Shown here: positions 33,458 through 40,628 of the stretch, in pieces
Position numbering within the stretch: position 1 is the stretch's first letter
Layout of the letters: every line of letters begins with the position of its first letter
IMG/VR virus record: IMGVR_UViG_3300046804_004438
Coordinates: 46,387 to 110,386 of that record
Strand: one strand, 5' to 3'
From: a virus
Length of the DNA stretch: 64,000 bases
Translations under genes and position numbers: made by a program
Notes under the pieces: generated by a model
What the model was told of the DNA's origin: nothing
Database searches by the model: none
The model's input: only the letters and a program-made list of their open reading frames with translations

Positions 33458-33483
33458 TAGATTCTCCTTAAAGATTATCTAAG

Positions 33484-33491
33484 TATTTATC
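33484..33491 (-). promoter_or_regulatory. Late-type promoter element (GATAAATA)
   Basis: Minus-strand late-type element right after the terminator at 33496-33525 and 27 bp before the nuclease-like gene. Confidence 0.55.
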
Positions 33492-33495
33492 GAAA

Positions 33496-33525
33496 CAAAA
33501 AAAGAGGGTATTTCTACCCTCTTTT
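33496..33525. terminator. Intrinsic terminator (bidirectional form)
   Basis: AGAGGGTA-tttc-TACCCTCT stem (33503-33522) with an A tract on one side and T tract on the other. On the minus strand it ends the 33581-34398 transcript. Confidence 0.72.
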
Positions 33526-33580
33526 ATATGATATTGTTATTAAAATATCAACTATTAAGATTCAAATTTAGAACGGAATT

Positions 33581-33988
33581 TTATTCACCATATGAATTGT
33601 GATCATCAGCTACTGCTTTGGCATGTTCCGCAGAAACACCACCTGGCACTACTTTATCCATGATCTTCTTGACATGCTCTGGTTTTATTTTTTTAGGAGG
33701 AAGATCGAAATCATAGGATTTACCTGTTTTTGCATCATGTGTAACATGGTGAGCCGGCTCACCATCATAAGACCATGCTGATTCTCCTACATGGTATGTG
33801 TGATGATTACCGTGTGTTGCAACATGGCTAATAACAGCATCATGTGATTCATCTTCTGGAAACCCTATATGCTTAGCTACTGCATCTGTTATTTTGCTGT
33901 TTTCTTTTGTTGCTTCATTAACTACAACTTTACCTTCATTAATTTGACTTGAAATAAAGTTTGCATATGCGTTGATTCTATCGTTCAT
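33581..33988 (-). CDS. Late hypothetical protein, MNDRI family member 1
   Basis: 135 residues. N-terminal 20 residues (MNDRINAYANFISSQINEG) are nearly identical to those of the next gene upstream, whereas the rest differs (DAVAKHIGFPEDESHDAVIS and a C-terminal helix-rich part). VVVNEATK at 22-29 could be a maturation cleavage site. Probably an internal or structural protein; no domain recognised. Confidence 0.5.
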   Translation of the reverse strand: MNDRINAYANFISSQINEGKVVVNEATKENSKITDAVAKHIGFPEDESHDAVISHVATHGNHHTYHVGESAWSYDGEPAHHVTHDAKTGKSYDFDLPPKKIKPEHVKKIMDKVVPGGVSAEHAKAVADDHNSYGE

Positions 33989-33999
33989 TGTTGCTTTCC

Positions 34000-34398
34000 T
34001 TATTCACCATTATATGTAGCGTTAATTTCTTTCTTTGCATGGCCCATAATGGCTTTCAGAGCCTTATCATGATGTGCACCTGAAATACCTTGAGCTTTCA
34101 ACCCATTACTAAAATCACTTTTAGCTCTGTTAGTTTCTGCACTTTGATCATCATCGCCTCCTACTTCTCTAGAAGTAACTGTGAATTTCTTACCACCAAC
34201 ATGACCATGATAGTGAAAATCGTTATCATCACCTGCTGTAAATCTTATTTCGTGATCATCACCCTTAGAAACTGGCTCTGATTCATACTTCTGTACTTTT
34301 GGTGACATTGCATGATCTGATTTAGCGTCTTCTTTAATAACGCCTTCGTTTACTTGCTTTGAAATAAAGTTTGCATATGCTTTAATTCTATCATTCAT
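34000..34398 (-). CDS. Late hypothetical protein, MNDRI family member 2
   Basis: 132 residues from ATG (MNDRIKAYANFISKQVNEG) with AAGGA upstream; the longer frame would start beyond a perfect late promoter at 34439-34446, so it is rejected. C-terminal part beta-rich then helical (AHHDKALKAIMGHAKKEINA). Shares its first 20 residues with the 33581 gene. Confidence 0.55.
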   Translation of the reverse strand: MNDRIKAYANFISKQVNEGVIKEDAKSDHAMSPKVQKYESEPVSKGDDHEIRFTAGDDNDFHYHGHVGGKKFTVTSREVGGDDDQSAETNRAKSDFSNGLKAQGISGAHHDKALKAIMGHAKKEINATYNGE

Positions 34399-34438
34399 TG
34401 TTTTTTCCTTAGAAGTTAGATAAACTTGTCCAATGGTA

Positions 34439-34446
34439 TATTTATA
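34439..34446 (-). promoter_or_regulatory. Late promoter element (TATAAATA)
   Basis: Perfect T4 late element on the minus strand, 41 bp before the 34398 start and inside the 3' end of the upstream gene. Confidence 0.65.
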
Positions 34447-34660
34447 GACCAATCATTTTAGAGCTATAAATGAACGATCCTCTAAAGTCGTTTCTAAGCC
34501 AATCTTCCAGAACCTCAAATCGAAGAGCTGAATCTTCTTCGCCAGCATTCTCAAGATCTACTCGTGCTTTCTTACAAAATTCTACTAGGGACTTATACGA
34601 AATCTTATCTGAATCTGACAGTGCTGCCTTATGCATCTTGCCTGCTCGTTGATTGGACAT
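34442..34660 (-). CDS. Small hypothetical protein
   Basis: 72 residues, helical and charged (KSLVEFCKKARVDLENAGEE). Promoter TTGACT-17-TATACT directly upstream. GGAGG ribosome site lies 7 nt before ATG, inside the 3' arm of a terminator hairpin, so translation is possible only from the gene's own promoter unless the hairpin opens. No family recognised. Confidence 0.6.
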   Translation of the reverse strand: MSNQRAGKMHKAALSDSDKISYKSLVEFCKKARVDLENAGEEDSALRFEVLEDWLRNDFRGSFIYSSKMIGL

Positions 34661-34721
34661 AAAAAAGCCTCCATTGCTAGTCCTATTTTATTAGTATAGC
34701 ATGGAGGCTTTAATAAGTCAA
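34661..34721 (-). promoter_or_regulatory. Promoter nested in a terminator (upstream of 34660 gene)
   Basis: Hairpin of 14 bp with one bulge: AAGCCTCCAT plus GCTA (34665-34679) pairs with TAGC plus ATGGAGGCTT (34697-34710), followed on the minus strand by six T, so it can terminate pstS transcripts. The same segment holds -35 TTGACT (34721-34716), 17-bp spacer and -10 TATACT (34698-34693), the -10 sitting in the loop. Confidence 0.65.
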
Positions 34722-34732
34722 CTGGCAGCTAA

Positions 34733-35656
34733 TTACTTGATTTCTGCGAGGATTTTCTTAACTTCTGCCTTCTGGGCAGCATTCAAAGGAATGTAGTCAA
34801 GTGCTTCTGCATCCTTGTCATGCGCAAGTCCAAATTCAAAGAACTTGATTGCAACTTTTGCTGCATCAACGTCTGCTGATTCCTTATACATTACGATATA
34901 AGAAGTAGCAACCATTGGCCAAGTTGTCTGGAATGCCTTAAGACCAGGAGATACCTTCTTACCATCCTTACCAATCATATCAGCAACCTGGAGATTGTTT
35001 TGCTTAGCAAAAGCATATTCGACGTAACCAATGGAACCATTTGTCTGGTATACGTTGTTTGATACACCATCGTTACCCTTTGCTCCAATTGCACCACCAA
35101 CCCATTCAACTGTCTGACCAGTACCAAAGTTTTTCTTCCAATCAGCATTTGCTTCTGAAAGAAATTTTGTAAAGTTCCAGGTTGTTCCTGAACCATCTGC
35201 TCTACGAATTTTAATAATTGGAAGATCGGGAAGTTTTACTCCAGGATTAACATCAGCAATTTCTTTGTCATTCCAACGTTTAATCTTTTCCATATAGATT
35301 TTTGCAAGAATATCTGTTGTTAATGTTAAATGATCAACTTCTTTAAGATTAAAGATTGGAACAATTCCACCAACAATCATTGGGAATTGTACTTGACCTT
35401 TCTTCTCAAGGTCTTCTGGCTTTACTGGAACGTCAGTAGCACCAAATGTTACGATCTTAGAATCAATTTGCTTAATACCTGCACCAGAGCCAATACCCTG
35501 ATAGTTAATAGTGTTGTTTGTATCTTTCTTAAAAGAGTCGGCCCACTTTACATAAATTGGTTGTGGAAATGTAGCACCAGCTCCTGTAGCTTCACCTGCA
35601 AAGGCTGAAGTTGCAATAAACATAGATCCAATTACGGCAAGAATGTTCTTTAACAT
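34733..35656 (-). CDS. pstS: Phosphate-binding protein PstS
   Basis: Periplasmic phosphate-binding component of the host Pst ABC transporter. 307 residues with signal peptide (cleavage after AFA), TGAGATFPQPIYVKWADSF, GIGSGAGIKQI, RADGSGTTWNFTKFLS and NGSIGYVEYAFA: the full set of phosphate-contact loops. Typical marine-phage auxiliary gene for phosphate-poor water. No Pho box was recognised upstream; the promoter is embedded in a hairpin. Confidence 0.94.
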   Translation of the reverse strand: MLKNILAVIGSMFIATSAFAGEATGAGATFPQPIYVKWADSFKKDTNNTINYQGIGSGAGIKQIDSKIVTFGATDVPVKPEDLEKKGQVQFPMIVGGIVPIFNLKEVDHLTLTTDILAKIYMEKIKRWNDKEIADVNPGVKLPDLPIIKIRRADGSGTTWNFTKFLSEANADWKKNFGTGQTVEWVGGAIGAKGNDGVSNNVYQTNGSIGYVEYAFAKQNNLQVADMIGKDGKKVSPGLKAFQTTWPMVATSYIVMYKESADVDAAKVAIKFFEFGLAHDKDAEALDYIPLNAAQKAEVKKILAEIK

Positions 35657-35673
35657 GTTAACTCCTGGGTTAT

Positions 35674-35723
35674 AAAAAAAACGAAGCTCGACTTTTATAT
35701 CGAGTTCGTTATATATAAACCAA
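35674..35723 (-). promoter_or_regulatory. Promoter nested in a terminator-like hairpin (pstS)
   Basis: Minus strand: -35 TTGGTT (35723-35718), 18-bp spacer, -10 TATAAA (35699-35694). The -10 is in the loop of an 11-bp stem (AACGAACTCGA with TCGAGCTTCGTT, one bulge) followed by a run of T. Same design as at 34661-34721. Confidence 0.55.
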
Positions 35724-35771
35724 TTATTAAAGTTTTATTAAAATCGCGTTACTTTTTGAGACATCAGATAT

Positions 35772-35798
35772 AAAAAAAGGGGGCATCTCTGCCCCCTT
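35772..35798 (-). terminator. Intrinsic terminator after the outer-membrane protein gene
   Basis: GGGGGCA-gaga-TGCCCCC stem followed by seven T on the minus strand, just after the stop of the gene starting at 36449. Confidence 0.85.
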
Positions 35799-35804
35799 AA
35801 TCTA

Positions 35805-36449
35805 TTAGAAATTAAGTGCATAACCTATTGTTACTGAATCAGCAGTTGAAGTATTCCACTTCTTGTCGTATGAACGAGCAACGGAAACGTTTACTGATTG
35901 ATCCTTAGCAAACTTGTAAGTTAGACCTGTACCAACCTGATGTGACTCATAATCGTATGCAGCATCAAATGAGTTGCGATAGCGATAGTTGGCAGCATTG
36001 ATAACAATGTTATCAGTAAGGCTATAGTCCATACCTGCACGAAGTGCATAGTAGCCATAGTTGGCACCGTTGGTGAACTTTTGACCAACGCCTGCACCAG
36101 CCTTAGCAACGAAACCAGCAAAAACTGGAAGCTTATAGCCAGCCTGTGCTTCAATAGTCTGAGTCAATGCACCAGCATTAGCTGCTTGGTTTGTACCAGC
36201 TGCAACTCCAGCTGAGAAACCACCACCAACGTTACGTGAATATGCTACAGAATAGTTAGTAGCTGTGGACTTGCTAAAATCACCTGTGTTATAGTCGAAA
36301 CCATAACCAGCTGAAATCGTATTGTCTGCAGTTGCTGCTGCAGGTGCTGCTGCAGGGGCTGCAGGAGCGGCCTTCTTTGAAGGAAGGTCTGTAGCATACG
36401 CGCCAGTTGCAAAAGCAATAGCGGCTGCAGTAATAAGTAGCTTCTTCAT
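35805..36449 (-). CDS. Outer-membrane beta-barrel protein
   Basis: 214 residues: signal peptide (cleavage after AYA), linker TDLPSKKAAPAAPAAAPAAA, then alternating amphipathic strands ending in aromatic YALNF, the signal for BAM insertion. About eight strands. The DLPSKKAAP start is typical of alphaproteobacterial porin-like proteins, so it is probably host-derived. Possible roles: blocking receptor for other phages, or altering permeability. Confidence 0.8.
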   Translation of the reverse strand: MKKLLITAAAIAFATGAYATDLPSKKAAPAAPAAAPAAATADNTISAGYGFDYNTGDFSKSTATNYSVAYSRNVGGGFSAGVAAGTNQAANAGALTQTIEAQAGYKLPVFAGFVAKAGAGVGQKFTNGANYGYYALRAGMDYSLTDNIVINAANYRYRNSFDAAYDYESHQVGTGLTYKFAKDQSVNVSVARSYDKKWNTSTADSVTIGYALNF

Positions 36450-36476
36450 TATTTACTCCTTGGTTAGAATGAAGGG

Positions 36477-36962
36477 TTAGCCTTCGAAAACAAGTTTTTG
36501 ACCAGTGAGTTTTTCTTTTCTTACCCACTGAACGACTAACCCGATTGCACGACCGTGGGCTTCTATTTCCCAGGGCGTATCCCAGTAATCTACCTTTTTA
36601 GTATCTACTTGTTTACCATTAAACTTGTAGACTTTTGGTTGATTACAAAGCTCGTAATATTCACCTTTAGCCCATTGTTTAACATGTACCAATTCATGAG
36701 CTAGACTATTTAGTAAAAGTTGAATCTTTTGATCTGGATCCATATGGATTGTAAACTCATTGGGACGGTAGTGATTGTCTTCCCAGATACAACTTGCATA
36801 TGTATTGTGGTCTTGAAAAAGCTTTTTCATAAAAACAATATCAATAACCAGCTTATCTTTCCTTGATTTAGTAAAGAATTTGTCTAATACAAAATTACCA
36901 AGGCTTCTTAGCTTGGCAAGATCTTGTTTTTGTACTAGCTTTGTATTCTTAAACTTAATCAT
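36477..36962 (-). CDS. SprT-like zinc metallopeptidase
   Basis: 161 residues. Zinc motif LAHELVHVKQW (HExxH) and a distal DTPWEIEAHG with the third ligand Glu/His. SprT-like domain proteins are frequent in T4-like phages, function unsettled (DNA-protein crosslink cleavage in relatives). Promoter TTGACT-17-TATATT at 36982-37010. Confidence 0.75.
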   Translation of the reverse strand: MIKFKNTKLVQKQDLAKLRSLGNFVLDKFFTKSRKDKLVIDIVFMKKLFQDHNTYASCIWEDNHYRPNEFTIHMDPDQKIQLLLNSLAHELVHVKQWAKGEYYELCNQPKVYKFNGKQVDTKKVDYWDTPWEIEAHGRAIGLVVQWVRKEKLTGQKLVFEG

Positions 36963-36981
36963 TGTGAAACACCTTTACAAT

Positions 36982-37010
36982 AATATAGTATATATTGTTA
37001 CCAAAGTCAA
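36982..37010 (-). promoter_or_regulatory. Sigma70-like promoter
   Basis: Minus strand: TTGACT (37010-37005), 17-bp spacer, TATATT (36987-36982), before the metallopeptidase gene. Confidence 0.65.
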
Positions 37011-37013
37011 CTG

Positions 37014-37670
37014 TCATTTCTCTAGAAGATCTAATTCTTTTAAAGAAGGAAACATATCCATGATCTTGTACCAACAATCTATTGCAATCTCACGGTGTTC
37101 TTTCTGAGTGCCATTAGAACATCTCAGTTGGCAATAATGGATCCAAGAACGTAAAGAGCCAGACATGTACATACGAGAAACAGTAAGACCTTCTGGAAGA
37201 ACTGCTCGTGCCTGTTCCTTGGCAATTCCTTGTTCAATTGCCCATTTATAGATTTTTCGTGAGTAGTTAATTGAGTTTTGTTGAAAATGTTCCCATGTTC
37301 CTTTGATTTGTTCATCATCAAATTCAATTGAGTTTTGTCTGTTCTTTGTATCTTGGAGACGCGCGTCACGAGTGATGAAACCAAGATCTTTCGTTGGATC
37401 TGCATAGCGTTGAGAAAACTCCTGGAATGTAAACGAACGATGTCTTAGAATCTGACGAGCAATATCACGTGTCGTTTCTATTTCCATAACAACATGAACA
37501 AGTTCAAAAGGAGACCAGTGCTTGTTCTTTACAAGATATTTAATCAGACGACCTGATGTTTCATTATTATTCTGATTAGAAGGATTGGATACTCTTGCAA
37601 CATATGCAATAAATTCATCAATTCCTAGACCAGATGTTGGCCTGGTGACAGCAACTATATTAACACTCAT
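37014..37670 (-). CDS. thyX: Flavin-dependent thymidylate synthase ThyX
   Basis: Makes dTMP from dUMP with FAD and methylenetetrahydrofolate. 218 residues; the ThyX motif RHRSFTFQEFSQRY (RHRx7S) is intact, and LPEGLTVSRMYMSGSLRSW carries the second substrate site. Joins the class II RNR in supplying DNA precursors. One bp from the upstream stop. Confidence 0.95.
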   Translation of the reverse strand: MSVNIVAVTRPTSGLGIDEFIAYVARVSNPSNQNNNETSGRLIKYLVKNKHWSPFELVHVVMEIETTRDIARQILRHRSFTFQEFSQRYADPTKDLGFITRDARLQDTKNRQNSIEFDDEQIKGTWEHFQQNSINYSRKIYKWAIEQGIAKEQARAVLPEGLTVSRMYMSGSLRSWIHYCQLRCSNGTQKEHREIAIDCWYKIMDMFPSLKELDLLEK

Positions 37671-37671
37671 T

Positions 37672-37950
37672 TTAGTCCCTCAAGAATTCATATGATTTAA
37701 TCATAATAGATTCTTTTACAGGGTAATAATCATTACCTTGTACACCTTGCATAATATAGTCACCATAGTATGCCTTCATCGCACCTTCCAATGTAAGAAT
37801 CATTACACAAGGAGTATCATCACGATCTAGATGTGTAATGAAAGCCTTACCATCTGACCAACTTTGTAGTTCTTCGTTAGTCAACTCTGGAGTGAATTGA
37901 ATTGCTTTTTGATGAAATGGTTTTTTCTTTACAACATACTCACGAATCAT
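37672..37950 (-). CDS. Conserved phage protein (GDYI/VQGVQG type)
   Basis: 92 residues. The C-terminal segment YYGDYIMQGVQGNDYYPVKE resembles the GDWIVKGVKGEFYPCKP module of many phage proteins. Function unknown. Overlaps the upstream gene by 11 bp. Confidence 0.6.
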   Translation of the reverse strand: MIREYVVKKKPFHQKAIQFTPELTNEELQSWSDGKAFITHLDRDDTPCVMILTLEGAMKAYYGDYIMQGVQGNDYYPVKESIMIKSYEFLRD

Positions 37951-38164
37951 ATACTAATCCTTCACTATAAATTTTATCTATAACTTGTTTGGGAGATTCT
38001 TCTACTTCCCATTGTACACCAGTATGACCACCAAATACAAATGTCTTAAACCCACCAGGAGGATTTGCTACCTCATAGATAGCTGTGATGTGATCAATAT
38101 TAATGTATATTGGATTGCCTTTATGTGCTTCATTATCATTAATAAGTTTAACAAATTTAGCCAT
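37940..38164 (-). CDS. Small hypothetical protein (FlbD-like fold)
   Basis: 74 residues: KFVKLINDNE, INIDHITAIYEV, then VQWEVEESPKQVIDKI. The layout resembles FlbD/DUF-type small beta-barrel proteins with a terminal helix; function unknown. Confidence 0.5.
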   Translation of the reverse strand: MAKFVKLINDNEAHKGNPIYINIDHITAIYEVANPPGGFKTFVFGGHTGVQWEVEESPKQVIDKIYSEGLVYDS

Positions 38165-38184
38165 AATGTAACTTTCTTATATGT

Positions 38185-38261
38185 TGGTACCCTCGACCGG
38201 ATTCGAACCGGTAACACGGAAATTTTAAGTCTCCTGACTCTGCCAGTTGGTCTACGAGGGC
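38185..38261 (-). tRNA. tRNA with Leu anticodon UAA, short variable arm
   Basis: 77 nt with encoded CCA. Acceptor GCCCTCG/CGAGGGT (first pair G-U), anticodon stem GGAGA/TTTCC, loop CTTAAAA (anticodon TAA, codon UUA), T-arm ACCGG-TTCGAAT-CCGGT. The variable region is only 5 nt, whereas bacterial leucine tRNAs have a long arm. Confidence 0.8.
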
Positions 38262-38266
38262 ATGAA

Positions 38267-38343
38267 TGGCGATCTCAACAGGACTCGAACCTGTAACCTA
38301 CAGCTTAGAAGGCTGTTGCTCTATCCAGTTGAGCTATGAGACC
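38267..38343 (-). tRNA. tRNA-Arg (anticodon UCU)
   Basis: 77 nt with encoded CCA and G73. Anticodon stem ACAGC/GCTGT, loop CTTCTAA; reads AGA. T-arm ACAGG-TTCGAGT-CCTGT. Confidence 0.9.
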
Positions 38344-38350
38344 ATATGAA

Positions 38351-38644
38351 TTAGTATATATTCACATCTAACTTGTCACGAAAGTATTTCTTAAGTTCTT
38401 TCTGAAAAAACTCTGGTGATGTTGTCATATAAGTTTTGTAGAGACCATGTACGTCATCGTTACGATCATGTAACTTACCATATACTGTATAACCTCTTTC
38501 TTGAACTTTTTCAATAAGATCTTCATCTCGATCACCAGGTTCATAAACCGTGAATCCACGAAATCTCAATTCATCCACAAGTTGATCGTCATCAAAATCG
38601 TCTAGATCAATATCAACGTCTACTTCTGTTGTGATTGTAGGCAT
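38351..38644 (-). CDS. Conserved acidic phage protein
   Basis: 97 residues. N-terminal VDVDIDLDDFDDDQLVDELRFRG is a pattern found in T4-like phage proteins of unknown function; C-terminus is basic and helical. One bp before it the next gene upstream ends. Confidence 0.55.
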   Translation of the reverse strand: MPTITTEVDVDIDLDDFDDDQLVDELRFRGFTVYEPGDRDEDLIEKVQERGYTVYGKLHDRNDDVHGLYKTYMTTSPEFFQKELKKYFRDKLDVNIY

Positions 38645-38645
38645 A

Positions 38646-38864
38646 TTACTTGTACCTTTTAGTTATTTCATCAACTCTAATCTTAAGATACTCTATAATG
38701 AAATCTTTTGCAACTGAATTCTCAAAATATATTTTGGCATAGTTTATTTCATCAATAAATGCTGCCTTTTTAAGTTGATCGACAGAATAGTTATAAGGCA
38801 GTTCAGTCCCAAAGTGCTTCAAAGTATTTGCCGAAAAGCTTGAATCCGTTTCGTTTTCTTGCAT
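38646..38864 (-). CDS. Small hypothetical protein
   Basis: 72 residues from ATG (MQENETDSSFSANTLKHFG), still overlapping the upstream gene by 62 bp; a shorter start (for example a TTG near 38820) is possible. Helical C-terminus (DFIIEYLKIRVDEITKRYK). Start uncertain, no family recognised. Confidence 0.45.
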   Translation of the reverse strand: MQENETDSSFSANTLKHFGTELPYNYSVDQLKKAAFIDEINYAKIYFENSVAKDFIIEYLKIRVDEITKRYK

Positions 38865-39531
38865 TCCATTTCTCCCAGCCTTCTTTGTCAAATACATGAG
38901 TGTCATTTGGACCTGTGACCATCTGCCAAAGGAATTTGCCTTTTTCTTCACTAGGAAGAGGATCACGTTCACCTAATGGTTTTGGTTCACCTACAGGATT
39001 GTATTCTTGATCTACTTTTTGCCAATGTATATCATGTTTACCTGAATGAAATTGATCTTCTGCATTATCATCTAATTTCTGTTCGAATGCCCAGATCATT
39101 TCATCAAGCACCCAATCCCATCTCTTATGATGATTATCATCTATATCATAATCATGTTTTGGTTTAGGTGCAGAAGTAGATTTAAGTTCTTCTGGAACAT
39201 CTTCATCATCTACATTTGGAGATCCATGCTTAGTATCTCTCAACTGTTTAAGAAGAGGAAGAGTTATAATAGAAATCGTATGATCTGCACTCCATGTATC
39301 ATAACGGTGCAACTTAATTACTTCTTTACGTTTCTTTTTGCTATCAATCCAGTTACAAAATTTATTAACCCAGGTAGAAGCTAGCCAATCACCTAGTCTA
39401 TCTTTGAGTTTATAATCCCATCGCTCCTCGATAGTCTCATCAAGAGGATATTTTTCTTGCCAGAAGAACAACATATCAAGAAGCTGATATGGTCCTATCC
39501 AGTTTTTGTATGGTCCAATATAAACTTTCAT
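38803..39531 (-). CDS. Conserved phage protein (MKVYIGPYKNW family)
   Basis: 242 residues from ATG (MKVYIGPYKNWIGPYQLLDM). This opening, followed by FCNWIDSKKKRKEVIKLHRYDTW (seen in parts) and a long acidic middle and GKFLWQMVTGPNDTHVFD, is a familiar protein of large phages with no known function. Confidence 0.65.
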   Translation of the reverse strand: MKVYIGPYKNWIGPYQLLDMLFFWQEKYPLDETIEERWDYKLKDRLGDWLASTWVNKFCNWIDSKKKRKEVIKLHRYDTWSADHTISIITLPLLKQLRDTKHGSPNVDDEDVPEELKSTSAPKPKHDYDIDDNHHKRWDWVLDEMIWAFEQKLDDNAEDQFHSGKHDIHWQKVDQEYNPVGEPKPLGERDPLPSEEKGKFLWQMVTGPNDTHVFDKEGWEKWNARKRNGFKLFGKYFEALWD

Positions 39532-40337
39532 TAGAACACCATCCATCCATTCTTTTCATCTATCTCATACTTATCGACAGCAGAATCTTTGATTCCTTTC
39601 AGAAAACCATCAGGAGGAATCATATTGTATCTAGCAGTCTTTTGATCTGGTTGTGTATGAGATATTTTGTTTTCCACAGGAACTATTACAGGAGCAGGAT
39701 CTACAACATACAGTGGGAATCTAAATCCATTTTGAATTCCCATCATGTGATCGATAGAAACACCTAGAGGAAAATATCCTCTATTACCATCCCATGTATC
39801 TAATGCATGCAGACAATGCTTTGCAGTGTTGGGTGTAATAGCATAAGCATGAGTACCTTCAAACTTATTCAATTGCACTTTAGTAAAAGGCTCATCAATA
39901 CATTCATAATCATCTCTGTCGTCAACTCTAAATCCTAAAAATGTCCATTGAAAATCTTCAACTTCTATATCAAGAAAATTACGTTTTACAATCGCATCGT
40001 GTTCAAATACTGCTACTGCACCCTGATGTTCATTGGCAACTTTTTGCCATATTGAAAGGTGACCGGTAAGACAAAGTTGTTCTTTGAACCAAATGTTAAG
40101 AACTTTATGTTCTTGTGGATTAGGATGGTTAGGATTAATAACTTCATTACCATCTACACGTGGATCAACTCTGAATCCCCATTTGTCTTTGATAGCCTGT
40201 GTTGTTGTTGGAAGTTTCATCCCAAGATGAGGTGTGACTGGGATACCATACTTCTCACATGATGCCTTGCATTCCTCCATATACTTAACAGCATCTGGAG
40301 TATCAATGTAAAGAATATATGCATGCTCAATTTTCAT
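39531..40337 (-). CDS. Glycosyltransferase family 25-like protein
   Basis: 268 residues from ATG (MKIEHAYILYIDTPDAVKY); a longer frame runs into the initiator tRNA gene and is rejected. AVFEHDAIVKRNF carries the acidic metal site and GTHAYAITPNTAKHCL the family motif for LPS-type glycosyltransferases. Possible envelope or DNA-glycan role. Confidence 0.65.
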   Translation of the reverse strand: MKIEHAYILYIDTPDAVKYMEECKASCEKYGIPVTPHLGMKLPTTTQAIKDKWGFRVDPRVDGNEVINPNHPNPQEHKVLNIWFKEQLCLTGHLSIWQKVANEHQGAVAVFEHDAIVKRNFLDIEVEDFQWTFLGFRVDDRDDYECIDEPFTKVQLNKFEGTHAYAITPNTAKHCLHALDTWDGNRGYFPLGVSIDHMMGIQNGFRFPLYVVDPAPVIVPVENKISHTQPDQKTARYNMIPPDGFLKGIKDSAVDKYEIDEKNGWMVF

Positions 40338-40355
40338 ATCACACCTATTATAAAA

Positions 40356-40430
40356 TGGTTGCGGGGGATGGATTCGCACCACCGACCTTCGGATTATGAG
40401 TCCGACGCTCTTCTACTGCGCTACCCCGCG
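40356..40430 (-). tRNA. Initiator tRNA-fMet (CAU)
   Basis: 75 nt with encoded CCA. The acceptor end CGCGGGG/CCCCGCA leaves a C1-A72 mismatch, the hallmark of bacterial initiator tRNA. Anticodon stem TCGGA/TCCGA, loop CTCATAA. Two of the three conserved G-C pairs are kept; the third is A-U. Confidence 0.9.
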
Positions 40431-40628
40431 TCACTGTTTTCTATGAGATCTCTTATACCATTTACACCAGCCATCAGGATCAATGTTACCTGCAACTGCT
40501 GTACATTTATTAGGAGCTCTCCACATAGTACAATTCTCACAAACCTGTCCATTGTGAGGATGAGCTTGATAACCAGCTTCTTGCTTTGAAGATTTATCTT
40601 CGTTAAGAAACTCGTTAAAACTTTTCAT
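40431..40628 (-). CDS. Small Fe-S-like protein with capsid-targeting-like N-terminus
   Basis: 65 residues. MKSFNEFLNE resembles the T4 targeting peptide. Cys30, Cys33, Cys42 and Cys55 in QVCENCTMWRAPNKC and PDGWCKWY resemble a shortened high-potential iron-sulfur protein (C-x2-C-x8-C-x12-C). The stop codon abuts the tRNA-fMet gene. Cluster binding is inference. Confidence 0.55.
   Translation of the reverse strand: MKSFNEFLNEDKSSKQEAGYQAHPHNGQVCENCTMWRAPNKCTAVAGNIDPDGWCKWYKRSHRKQ

Noticed and set aside
34733-35805. Host Pho box upstream of pstS
   Set aside because: No pair of CTGTCAT-type repeats could be found between the terminator and the start of pstS.
40338-40382. N-terminal extension of the GT25-like protein
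   Set aside because: MVRIHPPQP is translated tRNA-fMet sequence, so the internal ATG at 40337 is used. The same logic moved the starts at 52990 and 59658.
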